Source of the DNA: Flavobacteriaceae bacterium HL-DH10
GTDB taxonomy: Bacteria > Bacteroidota > Bacteroidia > Flavobacteriales > Flavobacteriaceae
Direction of reading: 5' to 3'
DNA: 64,000 nt
Assembly (NCBI GenBank): GCA_031826515.1
Contig: CP134536.1
Location: forward strand, 3,664,501 to 3,728,500
A program made the translations under genes and the position numbers. The first letter of the stretch is position 1; the number at the start of each line of letters is the position of its first letter. Shown here in pieces: positions 8,534 to 15,420 of the stretch. Below the pieces are notes generated by a model. That model was not told the origin of the DNA and did not search any database. It worked only from the letters and a program-made list of their open reading frames with translations.

Positions 8534-9694
8534 ATGAACAATTTTGAATTTAAAAATCCTACCAAAATTATTTTTGGCAAGAACACTATAGAAAAACTAG
8601 AAAATGAAATCCCTAAAGATGCCAAAGTATTATTACTTTATGGTGGCGGAAGTATCAAGAAAAATGGTATTTACGATCAGGTAAAAACAGCTTTAGCAAA
8701 CGTCGATGTTATTGAGTTTGGTGGTATTCCTGCCAATCCGGAATATGCCGTGTTGATGGAAGCTTTAAAACTTATTAAAGACGAAAATATCACCTATTTA
8801 TTAGCCGTTGGAGGTGGTTCGGTTATTGACGGGACTAAATTTTTATCGGCTGCTGCTTTATATGAAGGCGACACCCCTTGGGATATTTTATCTAAAAATA
8901 TCAGAACTGAAAAAGGGATGCCTTTTGGTACCGTGTTAACCTTACCAGCTACAGGATCTGAAATGAATTCCGGAGCTGTAATTACAAGAGCAGATACTAA
9001 AGAAAAACTAGCCATGGGCGGTCCTGGTTTATTTCCTGAGTTCTCAATACTCGATCCTCAAGTGATTGCCTCCATTCCACAACGTCAATTAGCAAATGGG
9101 TTAACAGATGCTTTTACACACGTTTTAGAACAATATATGACCTATCCCATCGGTGCCTTATTGCAAGATCGTTTTGCAGAAAGCATTTTACAAACCTTAA
9201 TTGAAGTAGCGCCTAAAGTTTTAAAAGATCCAACGGATCATAAAGCGGCATCAAACTTTATGTGGAGTTGTACCATGGCTTTAAACGGGTTAATCCAAAA
9301 AGGTGTACCAACAGATTGGGCTGTTCATGCGATGGGACACGAATTAACCGCTTTATTTGGTATTGATCACGCACGTACCTTAGCGGTTATTGCTCCAAGC
9401 CATTACAAGTTTAATTTTGAAGCTAAAAAAGAAAAATTAGCGCAATATGGTGAACGCGTTTGGAATATTACCGAAGGTAGTACAGATGATAAAGCCTACG
9501 CAGCAATCGAAAAGACAGTCGCTTTTTTTCACGACTTAGGCATCGATACCAAATTATCTGATTATACAAAAGATTACGAAGGCACTGCAGAAGAAATTGC
9601 AAAACGTTTTACAGATCGTGGTTGGACAGGATTAGGTGAACATCAATCATTATCGCCTGAAAAAGTGGAGAAAATTGTGAAAATGGCTTATTAA
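8534..9694 (+). CDS. iron-containing alcohol dehydrogenase, YqhD-like
   Basis: The 386-residue protein matches group III metal-dependent alcohol dehydrogenases of the YqhD/BDH subgroup. It begins NNFEFKNPTKIIFGK and has the nucleotide-binding GGGSVIDGTKF and the LPATGSEMNSGAVI motif. Metal ligands fall in DAFTHVLEQY, VHAMGHEL and FGIDHARTLA. YqhD enzymes reduce a broad range of short-chain aldehydes with NADPH and protect against aldehyde and lipid-peroxidation products. The start follows an A/G-rich stretch (AAAGAAAAGGAAG). Its place between nitroreductase and DJ-1-like genes supports a detoxification role. Confidence 0.93.
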   Translation: MNNFEFKNPTKIIFGKNTIEKLENEIPKDAKVLLLYGGGSIKKNGIYDQVKTALANVDVIEFGGIPANPEYAVLMEALKLIKDENITYLLAVGGGSVIDGTKFLSAAALYEGDTPWDILSKNIRTEKGMPFGTVLTLPATGSEMNSGAVITRADTKEKLAMGGPGLFPEFSILDPQVIASIPQRQLANGLTDAFTHVLEQYMTYPIGALLQDRFAESILQTLIEVAPKVLKDPTDHKAASNFMWSCTMALNGLIQKGVPTDWAVHAMGHELTALFGIDHARTLAVIAPSHYKFNFEAKKEKLAQYGERVWNITEGSTDDKAYAAIEKTVAFFHDLGIDTKLSDYTKDYEGTAEEIAKRFTDRGWTGLGEHQSLSPEKVEKIVKMAY

Positions 9695-9702
9695 TTTGGT
9701 GT

Positions 9703-10506
9703 ATGACCCTATTAAAAAAAGTAGCATTCGTGCTAACTATTATTGCAGTCTCAAGTTGTAAAGAGACTAAAAAGACAGCTTCTGAAAACGTTTTGGAAGC
9801 ACAAACAACATTAAAAAAAGAAAAGACAATGAATATATTATTTGTATTAACATCTCATGATAAATTAGGAGATACAGGAAAAAAAACGGGGTTTTGGGTT
9901 GAAGAATTTGCAAATCCGTATTACACATTATTAGATCAAGGTGCACACATTACTATTGCAACTCCAAAAGGAGGCGCGGCACCTATAGATCCAAGCAGTG
10001 ATGCACCTGATGCAGCAACAGAAGCAACAAAACGTTTTGATAACGATCCTGAGGCTAAAGCGCATATTGCAAACACCAAAGTATTGGCAGATATGAATCC
10101 AGACGATTTTGATGCTGTATTTTATCCAGGTGGTCATGGACCATTATGGGATTTAGCAAACGATGCAACATCTATTGCTTTAATCGAAAAATTTAATAGT
10201 CAGGAAAAACCAATCGCTTTTGTATGTCATGCACCAGCAGCATTAAAAGGTGTGAAAAATGCAGATGGCACACCACTTGTAAAAGGTAAAAAAGTGACCG
10301 GATTTACAAATACTGAAGAAGCAGCTGTTGGACTTACAGATGTGGTACCATTTTTAGTGGAAGACATGCTAGCCGAAAAAGGTGGCATCTACTCTAAAAA
10401 AGCAGATTGGGCAGGTTATGCTATTCAAGATGGCCATTTAATTACAGGTCAAAATCCAGCATCATCTGAGTTAGTTGCCGAAAAATTATTAGAAAGTTTA
10501 AAATAG
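9703..10506 (+). CDS. DJ-1/PfpI family lipoprotein (Hsp31/glyoxalase III-like)
   Basis: The 267-residue product has a DJ-1/PfpI amidotransferase-like domain with the nucleophile elbow AFVCHAPAAL, PGGHGPLWDL, and the N-terminal GKKTGFWVEEF typical of Hsp31-type proteins. These act as glyoxalase III, protein deglycase or chaperone. Unusually, it starts with a lipoprotein signal (MTLLKKVAFVLTII, lipobox AVSSC), predicting export. An in-frame ATG at residue 43 (9829) is preceded by AAAAAGAAAAGAC and starts exactly where cytosolic homologues begin, so a second cytosolic form is possible. It is the last gene of the TetR operon. Confidence 0.88.
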   Translation: MTLLKKVAFVLTIIAVSSCKETKKTASENVLEAQTTLKKEKTMNILFVLTSHDKLGDTGKKTGFWVEEFANPYYTLLDQGAHITIATPKGGAAPIDPSSDAPDAATEATKRFDNDPEAKAHIANTKVLADMNPDDFDAVFYPGGHGPLWDLANDATSIALIEKFNSQEKPIAFVCHAPAALKGVKNADGTPLVKGKKVTGFTNTEEAAVGLTDVVPFLVEDMLAEKGGIYSKKADWAGYAIQDGHLITGQNPASSELVAEKLLESLK

Positions 10507-10524
10507 TATCAAATTATTTTTTTT

Positions 10525-10556
10525 AAAAAGGTTGTCTTAATTAAGACAACCTTTTT
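10525..10556 (+). terminator. rho-independent terminator of the detoxification operon
   Basis: A perfect 32-base inverted repeat (AAAAAGGTTGTCTTAA and its complement) ends in TTTTTT 19 bases after the DJ-1-like gene. It closes the TetR operon. Confidence 0.9.
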
Positions 10557-10783
10557 TGTTAGAAACAAATGGTCTAAGATTTGTAGCAATTTGTTATTTG
10601 ATATCATAGCATATATAAGTCATTCCAATGCGCTCCAATGGTCATTTCGAAAAAAGGTGTTCGATTAGCAGTAATAAGCATGTTATTTCTTTAAGGTATT
10701 CACCATGAATACTGCATCAAAAATCTAGGTAGCGTTATCTTATAAAATCAAATCGTCTTAATGAAGAGTAGCATCCCTCGACA

Positions 10784-10795
10784 TGATCTAAATCA
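10784..10795 (+). promoter_or_regulatory. TGAT-N4-ATCA palindrome upstream of membrane protein gene
   Basis: TGATCTAAATCA, extended to the 16-base CATGATCTAAATCATG at 10782-10797, has the Crp/Fnr operator layout. It lies about 70-90 bases before the likely starts at 10858 or 10879 and overlaps an upstream in-frame ATG at 10795, which argues against that ATG being used. The interval 10507-10857 holds nothing else recognisable. Confidence 0.5.
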
Positions 10796-10857
10796 TGGTG
10801 ATTAACAGCCTGCTTTTATATATTTATTCATTACGTTATAGCTTAAATCTATGTTCA

Positions 10858-11496
10858 ATGACTTTTTTTAACAATAAAATGCAACGTAACTTTGTTTGGC
10901 TACCTATAGTTGGAATGCTAGTTTTTGTTGTTTTTTATGTTATTGCTATTATGCAGTATTCCGGAGGTTCTTATGTGTATCCTAATCAAGCTGGATTTAA
11001 TTTTAAGACTAATTATTTATGTGATTTATTAAATGTACAAACCATAAATGGTTTGCAAAATACGGCAAGAACTTATGCGCGTTTGGCGCTGGCTACGCTT
11101 TGTTTTAGTTTAATCTTACTTTGGATTTATTTACCAAAATTATTTACAGTAAAAAGTAAAGCACAAAAAATTATGAGGACCGCAGGCATCCTTGCCATGA
11201 CTATTACTTTGTTTTTAGCTTCCGATGTTCATGATATCGTTTTACGTATTGCAGGTGTTTTTGGAACCATAGCACTCATTATTGCTATTGTAGAGCTTTA
11301 TATAGACCGTTATACCTTGCTATTTGTGCTGGGAATTATCTGCCTGATTTTGTTTTTGACCAATTATTATATTTACGAAACCGAATTATTACTCGACACA
11401 CTTCCTTTAATCCAAAAAATAACATTTATATTTTGCATTTTCTGGTTTATGCTGCTAAATAGAGCTTTGTATAAAAAACTACATAGAAGGCTATAA
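10858..11496 (+). CDS. multi-pass membrane protein, DUF998-like, function unknown
   Basis: The reading frame is open from 10795, but the first ATG overlaps a palindromic operator, so I prefer the ATG at 10858 (212 residues) or 10879 (205 residues, MQRNFVWLP). The product has about six membrane helices with a soluble loop (YPNQAGFNFKTNYLCDLLN) after the first. The topology and the NYLCDL loop are reminiscent of DUF998-type inner-membrane proteins, but I cannot assign a function. No gene close by is co-directional. Confidence 0.65.
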   Translation: MTFFNNKMQRNFVWLPIVGMLVFVVFYVIAIMQYSGGSYVYPNQAGFNFKTNYLCDLLNVQTINGLQNTARTYARLALATLCFSLILLWIYLPKLFTVKSKAQKIMRTAGILAMTITLFLASDVHDIVLRIAGVFGTIALIIAIVELYIDRYTLLFVLGIICLILFLTNYYIYETELLLDTLPLIQKITFIFCIFWFMLLNRALYKKLHRRL

Positions 11497-11517
11497 AAAT
11501 AACTTTAATTACTGTTT

Positions 11518-11631
11518 TTAACTAGGTAAGGCGTTGATAGCTTTTATGATATCTGCTACTGTGAAATTACAATGTCCATAACCGCCTTCTATTTTAATTT
11601 GATCTATTAAAAAATCTAACGTGTTATTGAC
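11518..11631 (-). pseudogene. relic of a gene 3' end (hydrolase-like tail)
   Basis: A 37-codon open stretch without a start codon encodes protein-like sequence containing IEGGYGHCNFTVADIIKAIN and ends in a proper stop. The GHCNFT block resembles the C-terminal catalytic-His region of some secreted alpha/beta hydrolases. The rest of such a gene is absent: a stop lies directly upstream at 11632-11634 and a terminator beyond. I read it as a leftover 3' end; the family call is weak. Confidence 0.4.
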
Positions 11632-11643
11632 TTAAACCTTTTC

Positions 11644-11681
11644 AAAATAAACCACTAAGGACTTCCATAGTGGTTTATTTA
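11644..11681 (-). terminator. terminator downstream of SHOCT gene
   Basis: A 13-base stem (AAATAAACCACTA and its complement TAGTGGTTTATTT) with a 10-base loop lies just past the SHOCT gene stop. It is A/T-flanked on both sides and could work in both directions. Confidence 0.75.
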
Positions 11682-11694
11682 AGTAAGTTATATG

Positions 11695-11913
11695 TTAATT
11701 TTCAGCGTTTAAAGCTTTTTTAGCCTCTAGAAATTCCTCCTTAGAAATTTCTCCTTTTGCAAAACGTTTTTTTAAAATATCTAAAGGACTATCTTTTTTT
11801 GAACTTTGGTAAGGTATTTTAAAGGGAGAGGCAAAAATCCAAATTATGAGAATTATCCATACAGCCCACCATATAAAATGCATCCCCCAAAAATGTCCGT
11901 GAAAATCATGCAT
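11695..11913 (-). CDS. SHOCT domain-containing small membrane protein
   Basis: The 72-residue product has a His/Trp-rich N-terminus (HDFHGHFWGMHFIWW), one membrane helix (about 12-32) and a C-terminal SHOCT domain with the classic LKKRFAKGEISKEEFLEAK. SHOCT domains are short oligomerisation modules at protein termini. It follows the Met-rich lipoprotein gene by 30 bases on the same strand, so the two are probably co-transcribed from the promoter region containing the palindrome at 12399. The His-rich start next to a Met-rich lipoprotein suggests metal handling, which is inference. Confidence 0.88.
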   Translation of the reverse strand: MHDFHGHFWGMHFIWWAVWIILIIWIFASPFKIPYQSSKKDSPLDILKKRFAKGEISKEEFLEAKKALNAEN

Positions 11914-11943
11914 AATTATTGTTTTTAAGTTAAATCTAGTTTA

Positions 11944-12339
11944 CTAATTAGGTTCATTTTGAGTGTTATTCCACATAGCTTTCGTACTCATCATTTGCAT
12001 CATTTCTTGCATACACGCATCGCTCATCATACCATTTTTATGCATCATTTGCATCATATTCCCCATCATAGTACTGTCATTAATCATCATCTGCATGCCT
12101 TTACCTTGCATCATTGTTCCCATCATATTTTCATTTCCTTGCATCATTTGCATTGCATGATTATTGGTTCTCATATTTTCAATAAAACCCATCATATAAT
12201 CATGGTTTTCTGCTATTGCATCAAAAATCTCGTTTTTGGTTTCGGTATCTTTAAGGAGTGCATTCACATCTGTTTTTTGGGTACAACTATGTAATGCCAG
12301 TAAACCGAAAATTGAGAAAAAAATTACTATCTTTTTCAT
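11944..12339 (-). CDS. methionine-rich lipoprotein, candidate soft-metal binder
   Basis: The 131-residue product starts with a lipoprotein signal ending LALHSC (Cys19). Between residues 48 and 122 it is extraordinarily rich in methionine, mostly as MM pairs (28 Met in total), interleaved with His, Asn, Gln and a late Cys. Such Met/His clusters are typical of periplasmic copper or silver sequestering segments; this role is inferred from composition. It has no recognised domain. The upstream region carries an 18-base palindrome at 12396-12413. A SHOCT gene follows. Confidence 0.8.
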   Translation of the reverse strand: MKKIVIFFSIFGLLALHSCTQKTDVNALLKDTETKNEIFDAIAENHDYMMGFIENMRTNNHAMQMMQGNENMMGTMMQGKGMQMMINDSTMMGNMMQMMHKNGMMSDACMQEMMQMMSTKAMWNNTQNEPN

Positions 12340-12395
12340 ATCTATTTGTTTTTAATAAGTTTATCAATAAATTTATATTAATTAGCTGGCTCCCA

Positions 12396-12413
12396 AAATG
12401 ATATATATCATTT
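12396..12413 (-). promoter_or_regulatory. 18-bp palindrome with TGAT-N4-ATCA core
   Basis: AAATGATATATATCATTT is a perfect 18-base palindrome about 60 bases upstream of the Met-rich lipoprotein start. Its core equals that at 5229-5240 and fits a Crp/Fnr-type operator. Confidence 0.55.
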
Positions 12414-12562
12414 AGAACATATTGCTGATTTAAACTTATAATTGATTTTTTTTAATAACTTCACTCATACTCTTAGTGTTGCATGGTCATTAATTTCCTG
12501 TTTTTAGGGATAGTATACTTGAAACTTGATGCTTTAAATTCCTTTTTAAAGAATGTTTGTAC

Positions 12563-12606
12563 ACAAGATTTATCTTGTTCTTATTAAAATTCACATGAAT
12601 TTTAAT
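12563..12606. terminator. two tandem hairpins downstream of ridA-like gene
   Basis: Two perfect inverted repeats sit side by side: ACAAGAT-TT-ATCTTGT (12563-12578) and ATTAAAATTCA-CA-TGAATTTTAAT (12583-12606). They follow the 3' end of the RidA gene on the minus strand. Without a clean U-run their terminator activity is uncertain. Nothing else is visible between 12340 and 12637 apart from the palindrome at 12396. Confidence 0.4.
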
Positions 12607-12637
12607 ACTCAACTTTATTAATCAGTTAGTAGAAATT

Positions 12638-13027
12638 TTATGAGGTGTTAATAGCATCTACTTCAATTTCAATTAACCAATCTGGATTAATAAAACGAGA
12701 TACTTGCATGATAGTATCAACAGGTTTTATAGTTTTAAAATAAGAAGCTCTTACTTTGGCAGCAGCTTTCCAATCTTCTATATCTACTAGTAGTATTCGT
12801 GTTCTAACCACGTCGTCTAAGCTAGAACCTGCTTTTTCTAAAGCTATTTTAATAGTTTCCAAACATTGTTGGGTTTGCAAAGAAATATCCCCAATCCCTA
12901 CTGTATTTCCTTTTGTATCTATTGGTGCTGTTCCCCCAATTGCAATAAATGGTCCAACCCGCACAGCACGACTAAATCCAACAATATCTTCATAAGGACT
13001 TCCACTTGATATTAATTCTCGTTTCAT
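12638..13027 (-). CDS. RidA family protein (reactive intermediate deaminase-like)
   Basis: The 129-residue product belongs to the RidA/YjgF/UK114 trimeric family. It shows SPYEDIVGFSRAVRVG near the N-terminus, a middle TQQCLETIKIALEKAGSSLDDVVRTRILL block and a C-terminal IEIEVDAI. The arginine of VVRTRILL corresponds to the conserved family Arg that binds the carboxylate of 2-imino acids. RidA proteins hydrolyse reactive imines or enamines. It is the third gene of a MarR-cupin-RidA operon, 30 bases after the cupin gene, so its substrate may come from that enzyme. Confidence 0.92.
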   Translation of the reverse strand: MKRELISSGSPYEDIVGFSRAVRVGPFIAIGGTAPIDTKGNTVGIGDISLQTQQCLETIKIALEKAGSSLDDVVRTRILLVDIEDWKAAAKVRASYFKTIKPVDTIMQVSRFINPDWLIEIEVDAINTS

Positions 13028-13057
13028 AATTTTAATTTTTTATAGTTGAGAATAATA

Positions 13058-13798
13058 CTAATCGTTTTTCATTCTACGCATTTGTTCATTTGCTTTCTTA
13101 AAAATATTACGGATTACATCACCATTAGAAGGTTCTTCCTTAAGCGTTTCTGGATTCCACTGGCTACGTTCGGTAGCAAAGAAATCGCCACCATAAATAT
13201 GAAGCCCTCCTGTAAATCTTTGAAGCGGATTTGTTACAGAATGTATGGCATTTGTATTTAAGGTTGCAACATCTCCAGCAAATAAACATCTTACATCATC
13301 TGCTTTCAACTCATTCTCCTTATTACGTTCCCAAATTATATTGTCTTCTCGTCCAGTATATATACCAATGTTTGCCCACATATGGTGGTTGTGGGGCATA
13401 AGATTCATTTGTGGTGTCCATGAGGCTGCGAAAATTGTTAACTCTTTTGAGCGGAGAAAAACCTTTAAACCTGCCTCTGTTGGTTCGCCTATAGCCTTTA
13501 ACATAGCTGAAGGGTTAGAAACTCCTTTAGCTAAAACGGCTTTAACAGCTTCTTGAGGATTAGATTCTTTATTGGCAGCAATACAATCTTCAATAAATTT
13601 TTGCATTTCAATTAGTTCATTTTCTTCTACAGGAATAATGCATTCTCCATGATCTAAAGCATCAATTGATATCTCTGTCATTGCTGATGACATAAAGGAA
13701 GGAAGTGCAGTAAAACTTAACCCAAATCCTAAAGTTCTAATCATACCTCTTCTTGTAAGCGCTAGATTTTTTTGTTCTGTGTTGTTGTGAGTCTTCAT
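13058..13798 (-). CDS. exported cupin, cysteine-dioxygenase-like metal protein
   Basis: The 246-residue product starts with a Tat-like signal (LTRRGMIRTLGFGLSFTALP) and carries a cupin core with HNHHMWANIGIYTGREDN and a later His in NAIHSVTNP. This resembles the three-His metal site of the cysteine-dioxygenase-like thiol dioxygenase group. The actual substrate is unknown. Its start overlaps the stop of the MarR gene by 4 bases (ATGA), and a RidA gene follows. The operon suggests a substrate-induced oxidative or imine-detoxifying pathway; a Tat-exported dioxygenase beside a cytosolic RidA is unusual. Confidence 0.8.
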   Translation of the reverse strand: MKTHNNTEQKNLALTRRGMIRTLGFGLSFTALPSFMSSAMTEISIDALDHGECIIPVEENELIEMQKFIEDCIAANKESNPQEAVKAVLAKGVSNPSAMLKAIGEPTEAGLKVFLRSKELTIFAASWTPQMNLMPHNHHMWANIGIYTGREDNIIWERNKENELKADDVRCLFAGDVATLNTNAIHSVTNPLQRFTGGLHIYGGDFFATERSQWNPETLKEEPSNGDVIRNIFKKANEQMRRMKND

Positions 13799-14286
13799 CT
13801 TTTTGGTTTTTGGTATTCGTTATAAAAGCGTTCGTTAAATGGAATAGATTTTAATGATGCCTCAATATCATCAAGATACTTAAGTATGGATAAATCTTCT
13901 TTTAGCATTTTATAAATAGCATCTTCGCAACTGTTCCAAATATGTTCTAATTCAGGAAGCAAGTCAATAGATTTCTGAGTTAGTTTAATGTTTTGTTTTC
14001 TTTTATCTAAAGCGTCTCTTTCAGACATTATATAACCTTTTGATGTCATCTTTTTAAGCATAACAACCATAGATGGATGTGTATAACCTAACTGCTCCGC
14101 AATTTCGACCATTGTTAGCATGTTTTCTTCTCTTAATAATTTGAATACTAAGTGCCAACTTGGTTCAACATCTATATTGATTTGCTTAAAGAATTTTCTT
14201 GTATCATGTGACATTCTATCACTAATACGTTTTAATCTATTATCTAAAGATTTGTAACCAAGTTCTTTAATAAAATCTCTTTCCAT
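13795..14286 (-). CDS. MarR family transcriptional regulator
   Basis: The 163-residue product has the winged-helix order of MarR proteins: a helix-turn-helix at MVEIAEQLGYTHPSMVVMLK, then a wing with MSERDALDKRKQNIKLTQK. It is the first gene of the operon with the cupin and RidA genes and overlaps the cupin gene by 4 bases. Its promoter region holds the palindrome TAGTTAACTA at 14323-14332, a likely autoregulatory site. The ligand is unknown. Confidence 0.92.
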   Translation of the reverse strand: MERDFIKELGYKSLDNRLKRISDRMSHDTRKFFKQINIDVEPSWHLVFKLLREENMLTMVEIAEQLGYTHPSMVVMLKKMTSKGYIMSERDALDKRKQNIKLTQKSIDLLPELEHIWNSCEDAIYKMLKEDLSILKYLDDIEASLKSIPFNERFYNEYQKPKR

Positions 14287-14322
14287 TTTTGAATAATTAT
14301 TATAAAGATACTAAAATATAGT

Positions 14323-14332
14323 TAGTTAACTA
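14323..14332 (-). promoter_or_regulatory. candidate MarR operator
   Basis: TAGTTAACTA is a perfect 10-base palindrome in the promoter region of the MarR gene. On the minus strand a near-consensus -7 box TATCTTTA follows, so a bound repressor would cover the upstream promoter half. Confidence 0.4.
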
Positions 14333-14486
14333 CATAGTTGATTAAATACACATAATATTTATATAATGAATAGCTTCTTCAATCCAATAATACATCGTTT
14401 TTAAAAAGGAACAATCATATAAATAAAACCCTAAAAAAACCAAACTATTTATAACCTAAAATCTCCTAAAAAACTATATTCGCGCC

Positions 14487-15386
14487 ATGTGGATGTATTT
14501 AGGATTATTGGCTGCACTTTTTTTAGGATTACACAATTTATGTAAAAAACATGCTGTACAAAACAATGAGGTTTTCCCTGTACTTTTAGGAACTATTAGT
14601 TCTGGTTTTTTGTTGTTACTTCCGTTTTTTATTGGTTCGATTTATTTTCCAGAGTTCACTAAACAATTAGGGTTTTATATTACCCGAATTCCTTGGAAAA
14701 CGCATGGTTTTATTTTTATAAAATCGATGATGATGGCAGCCTCTTGGGTTTTGGCATATCAGGCTTTAAAGTATTTACCCATAACTATTGTAACCCCCAT
14801 ACGCTCAGCTGGTCCGTTTTTCACTTTTATTGGTGCTATTTTAATTTATAACGAACAACCTAATGTGCTACAATGGTTAGGTTTTTTTCTTATTATTTTT
14901 TCGGTACTACTCTATTCTAAAATAGGAAAAAAAGAAGGCATTCATTTTAAGAGTAATAAATGGGTGTTTGCCATTATTGCTGCCACTTTTTTAGGTGCTT
15001 CTAGTGGTTTATACGATAAGTTCTTAATTCAGAATTTAACTTTAAACCCACAAACCTTACAGTTTTGGTTTTGTTGGTATACCGTGCTTATTTTACTAGT
15101 AATATTATCGGTACGTTGGTTTCCTTATGCCGAAAAAAGAAAAGCGTTTAAATGGCGGTGGACAATCATAGCAGTAGGTGTGTTGCTACAAACGGCAGAT
15201 TATTTTTATTTTAAAGCCCTGCAAGACCCTGAGGCTTTAATTATGTTACTTTCGGCTATAAAAAGGAGCCAGATACTTATAGCAGTAGTGGTTGGCGGTT
15301 TAGTTTTTAAAGAAAAGAACAAACGCAAAAAGTTAGTCCCATTAATGGGTATTATGATTGGTGTATTTTTGATTTTGTATTCATAA
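14487..15386 (+). CDS. EamA (DMT superfamily) transporter
   Basis: A 299-residue inner-membrane protein with about ten hydrophobic helices arranged as two EamA repeats, including the repeat-end phrases VTPIRSAGPFFTFIGAIL in the first half and LLSAIKRSQILIAVVVG in the second. Such proteins export or exchange small metabolites; the substrate is not predictable. A near-match to the -7 consensus (TATATTCG, 14475-14482) lies directly before the ATG, implying a very short leader. The gene is monocistronic and convergent with the helicases. Confidence 0.88.
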   Translation: MWMYLGLLAALFLGLHNLCKKHAVQNNEVFPVLLGTISSGFLLLLPFFIGSIYFPEFTKQLGFYITRIPWKTHGFIFIKSMMMAASWVLAYQALKYLPITIVTPIRSAGPFFTFIGAILIYNEQPNVLQWLGFFLIIFSVLLYSKIGKKEGIHFKSNKWVFAIIAATFLGASSGLYDKFLIQNLTLNPQTLQFWFCWYTVLILLVILSVRWFPYAEKRKAFKWRWTIIAVGVLLQTADYFYFKALQDPEALIMLLSAIKRSQILIAVVVGGLVFKEKNKRKKLVPLMGIMIGVFLILYS

Positions 15387-15420
15387 AGCATGTTTTAAAA
15401 TTCGGACACGAAAGGTTTAA

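Noticed and set aside
10795-10857. Upstream ATG for the membrane protein
   Set aside because: It overlaps a 16-base palindrome and gives an unlikely N-terminus; later in-frame ATGs fit better.
11959-12294. Long His-rich open frame on the plus strand opposite the Met-rich lipoprotein
   Set aside because: It is the antisense of ATG-rich coding sequence (CAT becomes His). The minus-strand frame has a signal peptide, lipobox and proper start.
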